Assembly: GCA_032718475.1 (NCBI GenBank)
Contig: JAUCBJ010006637.1
Location: 62,001-126,000, forward strand
Direction: 5' to 3'
DNA length: 64,000 nucleotides
Origin: Nemertoderma westbladi
Taxonomy: Eukaryota; Xenacoelomorpha; Nemertodermatida; Nemertodermatidae
Positions 55,164 through 64,000 of this stretch are shown in pieces; position 1 is the stretch's first letter; each line of letters starts with the position of its first letter. The notes below the pieces were generated by a model. That model was not told the origin of the DNA and made no database searches. It worked only from the letters and a program-made list of their open reading frames with translations. Position numbers and translations under genes: made by a program.

Positions 55164-58100
55164 CTAAAAAACAATCACAGTAACCTTTTAGATTTAGCGG
55201 AACTACAATAAATAATAATAATAAATATGGATAAAAAACAATCACAGTAACCTTTTAGATTTAGCGGAACTACATTCAATAATAATAATAAATATGGATA
55301 AAAAACAATCACAGTAACCTTTTAGATTTAGCGGAACTACATTCAATAATAATAATAAATATGGATAAAAAACAATCACAGTAACCTTTTAGATTTAGCG
55401 GAACTACATTCAATAATAATAATAAATATGGATAAAAAACAATCACAGTAACCTTTTAGATTTAGCGGAACTACATTCAATAATAATAATAAATATGGAT
55501 AAAAAACAATCACAGTAACCTTTTAGATTTAGCGGAACTACAATCAATAATAATAATAAATATGGCTAAAAAACAATCACAGTAACCTTTTAGATTTAGC
55601 GGAACTACATTCAATAATAATAATAAATATGGATAAAAAACAATCACAGTAACCTTTTAGATTTAGCGGAACTACATTCAATAATAATAATAAATATGGA
55701 TAAAAAACAATCACAGTAACCTTTTAGATTTAGCGGAACTACAATAAATAATAATAATAAATATGGATAAAAAACAATCACAGTAACCTTTTAGATTTAG
55801 CGGAACTACAATAAATAATAATAATAAATATGGATAAAAAACAATCACAGTAACCTTTTAGATTTAGCGGAACTACATTCAATAATAATAATAAATATGG
55901 ATAAAAAACAATCACAGTAACCTTTTAGATTTAGCGGAACTACATTCAATAATAATAATAAATATGGATAAAAAACAATCACAGTAACCTTTTAGATTTA
56001 GCGGAACTACATTCAATAATAATAATAAATATGGATAAAAAACAATCACAGTAACCTTTTAGATTTAGCGGAACTACATTCAATAATAATAATAAATATG
56101 GATAAAAAACAATCACAGTAACCTTTTAGATTTAGCGGAACTACATTCAATAATAATAATAAATATGGATAAAAAACAATCACAGTAACCTTTTAGATTT
56201 AGCGGAACTACATTCAATAATAATAATAAATATGGATAAAAAACAATCACAGTAACCTTTTAGATTTAGCGGAACTACATTCAATAATAATAATAAATAT
56301 GGATAAAAAACAATCACAGTAACATTTTAGATTTAGCGGAACTACAATCAATAATAACAATAAATATGGCTAAAAAACAATCACAGTAACCTTTTAGATT
56401 TAGCGGAACTACAATCAATAATAACAATAAATATGGCTAAAAAACAATCACAGTAACCTTTTAGATTTAGCGGAACTACAATAAATAATAATAATAAATA
56501 TGGCTAAAAAACAATCACAGTAACCTTTTAGATTTAGCGGAACTACAATAAATAATAATAATAAATATGGCTAAAAAACAATCACAGTAACCTTTTAGAT
56601 TTAGCGGAACTACAATAAATAATAATAATAAATATGGCTAAAAAACAATCACAGTAACCTTTTAGATTTAGCGGAACTACAATAAATAATAATAATAAAT
56701 ATGGCTAAAAAACAATCACAGTAACCTTTTAGATTTAGCGGAACTACAATCAATAATAACAATAAATATGGCTAAAAAACAATCACAGTAACCTTTTAGA
56801 TTTAGCGGAACTACAATAAATAATAATAATAAATATGGCTAAAAAACAATCACAGTAACCTTTTAGATTTAGCGGAACTACAATAAATAATAATAATAAA
56901 TATGGATAAAAAACAATCACAGTAACCTTTTAGATTTAGCGGAACTACAATAAATAATAATAATAAATATGGCTAAAAAACAATCACAGTAACCTTTTAG
57001 ATTTAGCGGAACTACAATAAATAATAATAATAAATATGGCTAAAAAACAATCACAGTAACCTTTTAGATTTAGCGGAACTACAATCAATAATAACAATAA
57101 ATATGGCTAAAAAACAATCACAGTAACCTTTTAGATTTAGCGGAACTACAATAAATAATAATAATAAATATGGCTAAAAAACAATCACAGTAACCTTTTA
57201 GATTTAGCGGAACTACAATAAATAATAATAATAAATATGGATAAAAAACAATCACAGTAACCTTTTAGATTTAGCGGAACTACATTCAATAATAATAATA
57301 AATATGGATAAAAAACAATCACAGTAACCTTTTAGATTTAGCGGAACTACATTCAATAATAATAATAAATATGGATAAAAAACAATCACAGTAACCTTTT
57401 AGATTTAGCGGAACTACATTCAATAATAATAATAAATATGGATAAAAAACAATCACAGTAACCTTTTAGATTTAGCGGAACTACATTCAATAATAATAAT
57501 AAATATGGATAAAAAACAATCACAGTAACCTTTTAGATTTAGCGGAACTACATTCAATAATAATAATAAATATGGATAAAAAACAATCACAGTAACCTTT
57601 TAGATTTAGCGGAACTACATTCAATAATAATAATAAATATGGATAAAAAACAATCACAGTAACCTTTTAGATTTAGCGGAACTACATTCAATAATAATAA
57701 TAAATATGGATAAAAAACAATCACAGTAACCTTTTAGATTTAGCGGAACTACAATAAATAATAACAATAAATATGGCTAAAAAACAATCACAGTAACCTT
57801 TTAGATTTAGCGGAACTACAATCAATAATAACAATAAATATGGCTAAAAAACAATCACAGTAACCTTTTAGATTTAGCGGAACTACAATAAATAATAATA
57901 ATAAATATGGCTAAAAAACAATCACAGTAACCTTTTAGATTTAGCGGAACTACAATAAATAATAATAATAAATATGGCTAAAAAACAATCACAGTAACCT
58001 TTTAGATTTAGCGGAACTACAATAAATAATAATAATAAATATGGCTAAAAAACAATCACAGTAACCTTTTAGATTTAGCGGAACTACAATAAATAATAAT

Positions 58101-59473
58101 AATAAATATGGCTAAAAAACAATCACAGTAACCTTTTAGATTTAGCGGAACTACAATCAATAATAACAATAAATATGGCTAAAAAACAATCACAGTAACC
58201 TTTTAGATTTAGCGGAACTACAATAAATAATAATAATAAATATGGCTAAAAAACAATCACAGTAACCTTTTAGATTTAGCGGAACTACAATAAATAATAA
58301 TAATAAATATGGCTAAAAAACAATCACAGTAACCTTTTAGATTTAGCGGAACTACATTCAATAATAATAATAAATATGGCTAAAAAACAATCACAGTAAC
58401 CTTTTAGATTTAGCGGAACTACAATAAATAATAATAATAAATATGGCTAAAAAACAATCACAGTAACCTTTTAGATTTAGCGGAACTACAATCAATAATA
58501 ACAATAAATATGTAATATTATGGTTTTGTTCAGAAATGAAAAAATTGAGAAAGCGCGTCACCGGGGGTTGAACCAGCGGTATACTTACGTTTCAGTCCAC
58601 ATCAGTAGCGCTAACCAGTTCAGCCACTTGCCCCTGACATTCACTCTCCCACCTAATCCACTTCTACTTCTCACGCTGGTAGCGCTGGTTCAACCCCCGG
58701 TGACGCGCTTTCTCATTTTTTCCATTTCTGAACAAAACCATAATATTACATCTTTAATTACAGTTGCATTAACAGCTGAACTCCAATTTATTTATATAAT
58801 AATAAATAAACAAATTGATTGCGTTTCCTTTTACGATTTTAACTTATTTACGTAAAATATCTAGAAATATAAATATAAAGTAATTAACAATATAGGGAAC
58901 CTACGGACAATCTTCAATATGTAACACTATATACACATACTGGGCCTCGTGCTGCGCGAAGGCCCCACGAACGTGTAACACTATATACACATACATTCTG
59001 TAGTTTTAGAGCACCGGGTTTTGTCATCTACATACCCACCTATAGATACACTTTTAGATATAGATAGACTCTTATAGATACAATTTTTGCCACAATTTGT
59101 TTCGCTAAACCAATCAATCTACATTCCTTATTTAAAAATGTTACATTACTATTCAAAATAATGTATTTTCCAATTAATATTAGAGCAAAATTATAGATAG
59201 GCTTTAATAATATAAATGAAGTTTGAGTTACCTGTAGTCCATTCTTTACAATAATCTCCATACAGACACCACTTCCTGGGATCACAGCGTAAGGTTTACA
59301 TTTCTCTATAGAAATAACTTCATTTAATTCTATTGTCAAGTTCTTAGTAGTTTGAGTCTTCGCTCTCAAGAAACACAGGAAATTATCAGTTAGAAATAAT
59401 CTCCCGTGTTTAAATGGAGAAATTGTTTTATCCTTAAGAATCCTGGTTGTCCTGTACCCACTTGATGGCCATT
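55044..59473 (-). CDS. GRAM-domain protein, last two exons (5' part outside or unseen)
   Basis: Exon 59473-59232 (acceptor TTTAAAATGTTTTAG, donor GTAACT, 2-base entry phase, phase 0 exit) joins exon 55163-55044 (acceptor TTGTTTTTTAG). Together they encode a PH-GRAM fold: KHGRLFLTDNFLCFL, a middle strand TIELNEVISIEKC, IPGSGVCMEIIV, and across the junction PYLFGMMMNRDEIYKAI. The 'GRL-LT-FLCF ... F-RDE-Y' pattern is characteristic of GRAM domains, which bind phosphoinositides or sterol-rich membranes. The protein ends 17 residues after the domain. Upstream exons were not found; they may lie beyond the 63-bp satellite. I cannot say which GRAM family member it is. The match running straight across the splice junction is good evidence for the two-exon model. 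Confidence 0.7.
55153..58509 (-). repeat. Satellite, 67 bp x about 50, built on a splice acceptor
   Basis: Plus-strand unit AATAATAATAAATATGGCTA, AAAAACAATCACAGTAACCT, TTTAGATTTAGCGGAACTAC plus about 7 bases. Read on the minus strand, each unit ends TGATTGTTTTTTAGCCATAT, the same junction used by the last GRAM exon. About half of the units keep the AG (GGCTA type); the rest read GGATA and lose it. Runs of the two types alternate in long blocks: the 56.35-57.2 kb order largely recurs at 57.77-58.5 kb. The array fills nearly the whole intron. Confidence 0.93.
58510..58751. mobile_element. Palindromic MITE with tRNA-like core
   Basis: Nearly perfect 69-bp inverted ends (ATGTAATATTATGGTTTTGT ... 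CACCGGGGGTTGAACCAGCG, positions 58510-58578 and 58683-58751). On the minus strand the core has a tRNA A box (AGTGGCTGAACTGGTTAGCG) and B box (GGTTCAACCCC), and the B box is repeated in opposite orientation in the other arm. The element abuts the end of the 67-bp satellite exactly. Confidence 0.8.
58752..59231. other. Intron sequence of the GRAM gene
   Basis: AT-rich. About 58938-58980 carries CCTCGTGCTGCGCGAAGG, an inverted relative of the repeat at 17519-17560. Confidence 0.4.
59232..59473 (-). CDS. GRAM gene, penultimate exon
   Basis: 242 bases, 80 full codons after a two-base entry. Starts WPSSGYRTTRILKDK and ends KNGLQ before GTAACT. The other two frames are closed by stops. Confidence 0.68.
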
Positions 59474-59954
59474 CTAAAACATTTTAAAAATATTCCAGTA
59501 TATTATTATTCTAGTATATATGTAATTCAGAGCTTGAATCTATACAGTTATGATAATCTATGAGTTTAGCAAAATCGCATTTATTTTGTTACTCAAGCAG
59601 TCATTGAATGGTCGTGTACAAAGAAGATGGGACATTCCCAACACACATGGCGAATGAAGGAAGCAAGCCATTTTCTCCTATATTGCCATTACCACTTTTT
59701 GGGAATTAAGGGATTCATTCCCTTGTTTTATGTTTATTAATTTTGGTTTCCTTGTCCCCTTTTTTATCACTGAAGTTTCCTTTTTCCCCTTTATTTTAAC
59801 TTTTCTGTTTCCTTTTTTTGTGAAATTTACCGCTGGGAGGGCTGCATTTCCTTCCAAGCTACAAAGGGAACTAAATTCGCCTTGATGAAACAACAATAAT
59901 TTGGGGACGTAAATTCGCTTAAAGGGGACCTAAGTCCGCAATTACCTGTGGGAT
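59474..59954. other. Region upstream (in gene direction) of the GRAM exon
   Basis: Contains a purine-rich stretch on the minus strand (AAAGGGGAAAAAGGAAAC-like motifs, about 59695-59830). A 72-codon frame there looks low-complexity, and I do not call it an exon. Confidence 0.35.
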
Positions 59955-62900
59955 GAGCACCCGGCACCTGTCGTTCTGTACACCCACACACCTACCTGGT
60001 AAGGCGCTGTCTGGAGTGAGCACCCGGCACCTGCCGTTCTGTACACCCACACACCTACCTGGTAAGGCGCTGTCTGTAGTGAGCACCCGGCACCTGCCGT
60101 TCTGTACACCCATACACCTACCTGGTAAGGCGCTGTCTGGAGTGAGCACCCGGCACTTGCCGTTCTGTACACCCACACACCTACCTGGTAAGGCGCTGTC
60201 TGTAGTGAGCACCCGGCACCTGCCGTTCTGTACACCCATACACCTACCTGGTAAGGCGCTGTCTGGAGTGAGCACCCGGCACCTGCCGTTCTGTACACCC
60301 ACATACCTACCTGGCAAGGCGCTGTCTGGAGTGAGCACCCGGCACCTGCCGTTCTGTACACCCACACACCTACCTGGTAAGGCGCTGTCTGTAGTGAGCA
60401 CCCGGCACCTGTCGTTCTGTACACCCACACACCTACCTGGTAAGGCGCTGTCTGGAGTGAGCACCCGGCACCTGTCGTTCTGTACACCCACACACCTACC
60501 TGGTAAGGCGCTGGCTGGAGTGAGCACCCGGCACCTGCCGTTCTGTACACCCACATACCTGCCTGGTAAGGCGCTGTCTGTAGTGAGCACCCGGCACCTG
60601 CCGTTCTGTACACCCACACACCTACCTGGTAAGGCGCTGGCTGGAGTGAGCACCCGGCACCTGCCGTTCTGTACACCCACACACTTACCTGGTAAGGCGC
60701 TGTCTGGAGTGAGCACCCGGCACCTGTCGTTCTGTACACCCACACATCTACCTTGGAAGGCGCTGTCTGGAGTGAGCACCCGGCACCTGTCGTTCTGTAC
60801 ACCCACACACTTACCTGGTAAGGCGCTGTCTGGAGTGAGCACCCGGCACCTGCCGTTCTGTACACCCACACACCTACCTGGTAAGGCGCTGGCTGGAGTG
60901 AGCACCCGGCACCTGCCGTTCTGTACACCCACACACTTACCTGGTAAGGCGCTGTCTGGAGTGAGCACCCGGCACCTGCCGTTCTGTACACCCACACACC
61001 TACCTGGCAAGGCGCTGTCTGGAGTGAGCACCCGGCACCTGCCGTTCTGTACACCCACACACTTACCTGGTAAGGCGCTGTCTGGAGTGAGCACCCGGCA
61101 CCTGCCGTTCTGTACACCCACACACTTACCTGGTAAGGCGCTGTCTGGAGTGAGCACCCGGCACCTGCCGTTCTGTACACCCACACACTTACCTGGTAAG
61201 GCGCTGTCTGGAGTGAGCACCCGGCACCTGCCGTTCTGTACACCCACACACTTACCTGGTAAGGCGCTGTCTGGAGTGAGCACCCGGCACCTGCCGTTCT
61301 GTACACCCACACATCTACCTGGTAAGGCGCTGTCTGGAGTGAGCACCCGGCACCTGTCGTTCTGTACACCCACACACCTACCTGGTAAGGCGCTGTCTGT
61401 AGTGAGCACCCGGCACCTGTCGTTCTGTACACCCACACACCTACCTGGTAAGGCGCTGTCTGGAGTGAGCACCCGGCACCTGTCGTTCTGTACACCCACA
61501 CACCTACCTGGTAAGGCGCTGGCTGGAGTGAGCACCCGGCACCTGCCGTTCTGTACACCCACATACCTGCCTGGTAAGGCGCTGTCTGTAGTGAGCACCC
61601 GGCACCTGCCGTTCTGTACACCCACACACCTACCTGGTAAGGCGCTGGCTGGAGTGAGCACCCGGCACCTGCCGTTCTGTACACCCACACACTTACCTGG
61701 TAAGGCGCTGTCTGGAGTGAGCACCCGGCACCTGTCGTTCTGTACACCCACACATCTACCTTGGAAGGCGCTGTCTGGAGTGAGCACCCGGCACCTGTCG
61801 TTCTGTACACCCACACACTTACCTGGTAAGGCGCTGTCTGGAGTGAGCACCCGGCACCTGCCGTTCTGTACACCCACACACCTACCTGGTAAGGCGCTGG
61901 CTGGAGTGAGCACCCGGCACCTGCCGTTCTGTACACCCACACACTTACCTGGTAAGGCGCTGTCTGGAGTGAGCACCCGGCACCTGCCGTTCTGTACACC
62001 CACACACTTACCTGGTAAGGCGCTGTCTGGAGTGAGCACCCGGCACCTGCCGTTCTGTACACCCACACATCTACCTGGTAAGGCGCTGTCTGGAGTGAGC
62101 ACCCGGCACCTGTCGTTCTGTACACCCACACACCTACCTGGTAAGGCGCTGGCTGGAGTGAGCACCCGGCACCTGCCGTTCTGTACACCCACACACCTAC
62201 CTGGTAAGGCGCTGTCTGGAGTGAGCACCCGGCACCTGCTGCCGTTCTGTACACCCACACACTTACCTGGTAAGGCGCTGTCTGCAGTGAGCACCCGGCA
62301 CCTGCCGTTCTGTACACCCACACACTTACCTGGTAAGGCGCTGTCTGGAGTGAGCACCCGGCACCTGTCGTTCTGTACACCCACACACCTACCTGGTAAG
62401 GCGCTGTCTGCAGTGAGCACCCGGCACCTGCCGTTCTGTACACCCACACACTTACCTGGTAAGGCGCTGTCTGGAGTGAGCACCCGGCACCTGTCGTTCT
62501 GTACACCCACACACCTACCTGGTAAGGCGCTGTCTGGAGTGAGCACCCGGCACCTGCCGTTCTGTACACCCACACACCTACCTGGTAAGGCGCTGGCTGG
62601 AGTGAGCACCCGGCACCTGCCGTTCTGTACACCCACATACCTGCCTGGTAAGGCGCTGTCTGGAGTGAGCACCCGGCACCTGCCGTTCTGTACACCCACA
62701 CACCTACCTGGTAAGGCGCTGTCTGGAGTGAGCACCCGGCACCTGTCGTTCTGTACACCCACACACTTACCTGGTAAGGCGCTGTCTGGAGTGAGCACCC
62801 GGCACCTGTCGTTCTGTACACCCACACACTTACCTGGTAAGGCGCTGTCTGGAGTGAGCACCCGGCACCTGCCGTTCTGTACACCCACACACTTACCTGG

Positions 62901-64000
62901 TAAGGCGCTGTCTGGAGTGAGCACCCGGCACCTGTCGTTCTGTACACCCACACACTTACCTGGTAAGGCGCTGTCTGGAGTGAGCACCCGGCACCTGTCG
63001 TTCTGTACACCCACACACCTACCTGGTAAGGCGCTGTCTGGAGTGAGCACCCGGCACCTGTCCGTTCTGTACACCCACACACTTACCTGGTAAGGCGCTG
63101 TCTGCAGTGAGCACCCGGCACCTGTCGTTCTGTACACCCACACACCTACCTGGTAAGGCGCTGTCTGGAGTGAGCACCCGGCACCTGTCGTTCTGTACAC
63201 CCACACACCTACCTGGTAAGGCGCTGTCTGGAGTGAGCACCCGGCACCTGCCGTTCTGTACACCCACACACCTACCTGGTAAGGCGCTGTCTGGAGTGAG
63301 CACCCGGCACCTGCCGTTCTGTACACCCACACACCTACCTGGTAAGGCGCTGTCTGGAGTGAGCACCCGGCACCTGCCGTTCTGTACACCCACACACCTA
63401 CCTGGTAAGGCGCTGTCTGGAGTGAGCACCCGGCACCTGTCGTTCTGTACACCCACACACCTACCTGGTAAGGCGCTGTCTGGAGTGAGCACCCGGCACC
63501 TGCCGTTCTGTACACCCACACACCTACCTGGTAAGGCGCTGTCTGGAGTGAGCACCCGGCACCTGTCGTTCTGTACACCCACACACCTACCTGGTAAGGC
63601 GCTGTCTGGAGTGAGCACCCGGCACCTGCCGTTCTGTACACCCACACACCTACCTGGTAAGGCGCTGTCTGGAGTGAGCACCCGGCACCTGTCGTTCTGT
63701 ACACCCACACACCTACCTGGTAAGGCGCTGTCTGGAGTGAGCACCCGGCACCTGCCGTTCTGTACACCCACACACCTACCTGGTAAGGCGCTGTCTGGAG
63801 TGAGCACCCGGCACCTGTCGTTCTGTACACCCACACACCTACCTGGTAAGGCGCTGTCTGGAGTGAGCACCCGGCACCTGTCGTTCTGTACACCCACACA
63901 CCTACCTGGTAAGGCGCTGTCTGGAGTGAGCACCCGGCACCTGCCGTTCTGTACACCCACACACCTACCTGGTAAGGCGCTGTCTGGAGTGAGCACCCGG
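59955..64000 (+). repeat. Satellite, 63 bp x about 64, continuing past the window
   Basis: Unit GAGCACCCGGCACCTGCCGT, TCTGTACACCCACACACCTA, CCTGGTAAGGCGCTGTCTGG plus AGT. A 16-unit (1,008-bp) block is duplicated: the rare TTGGAAGGCGCTG variant at about 60752 recurs at 61760, and CACATACCTGCCTGG at about 60552 recurs at 61560. A 3-base insertion (CTGCTGCCG) is at about 62236 and a 1-base insertion (TGTCCG) at about 63060. Three frames are open for 1,046 to 1,347 codons, on both strands, because the unit is a multiple of three without stops in them. The plus-strand frame ends at the 1-base insertion. Confidence 0.96.

Noticed and set aside
59678-59896. 72-codon Lys-rich frame as an upstream GRAM exon
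   Set aside because: Low-complexity purine-rich DNA, no convincing splice sites, and no GRAM-family similarity.
59919-63962. 1,347-codon minus-strand frame and 1,046-codon frames on both strands
   Set aside because: They follow from a 63-bp stop-free unit. The residues are pure repeats, with no domain, start context or splice evidence.

Overview
This is nuclear DNA of an animal. Protein genes are split by introns with GT/AG borders, the non-repeat DNA is AT-rich and full of decayed transposons, and the recognisable genes are metazoan. Among them are a secreted CTHRC1-type collagen-repeat protein, a twin-CX9C MICOS-type protein and a GRAM-domain protein. The DDE transposase and the LINE are types common in marine invertebrates. 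I cannot name the species. The short palindromes TAGGCCTA and ACCGGT recur throughout the single-copy DNA. About one third of the window (roughly 21 of 64 kb) is tandem repeat, in about 18 arrays. These arrays create almost all of the very long open frames, which are not genes.

Layout. 0-3.1 kb: old inverted repeats, and a terminal-inverted-repeat (TIR) element holding a minus-strand LINE 3' end. 3.6-5.3 kb: a long ORF with a motif like the N-terminus of GAF-type phosphodiesterases, then twelve in-frame 57-bp repeats. 5.4-6.9 kb: a foldback element. 9.5-10.3 kb (-): an intronless MTAP homologue. 10.9-15.1 kb (+): a four-exon CTHRC1 homologue; its first intron carries a perfect 152-bp palindrome and arrays of GGTCGACC hairpins. 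18-35 kb: mostly minisatellites with 66, 12, 21/19, 20, 54, 22, 63, 47 and 31-bp units. 35.5-45.2 kb (-): a five-exon MIC19/MIC25-like gene whose introns hold a TIR element, two LINE copies and a 44-bp array. 45.8-47.5 kb: short dispersed repeats and a TA-flanked TIR element. 47.5-50.5 kb: a DNA transposon with TTAA flanks, 17-bp TIRs and an intact transposase. 52.2-53.1 kb: a non-autonomous hAT-like element with a perfect 8-bp target duplication and dense TACGCGTA motifs. 53.7-54.3 kb: a 26-bp array. 55.0-59.5 kb (-): the last two exons of a GRAM-domain gene; the intron between them is filled by about fifty 67-bp units that copy the intron-exon junction itself. 60-64 kb: a 63-bp satellite that runs off the window.

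The genes are unrelated in function (methionine salvage, extracellular signalling, mitochondrial cristae, membrane-lipid binding) and form no pathway or operon. The most unusual feature is how closely repeats sit on gene structure. A satellite unit spans a splice acceptor, a LINE ends within about 10-60 bp of a splice donor, a palindrome fills an intron, and tRNA-like elements lie at the ends of two arrays.
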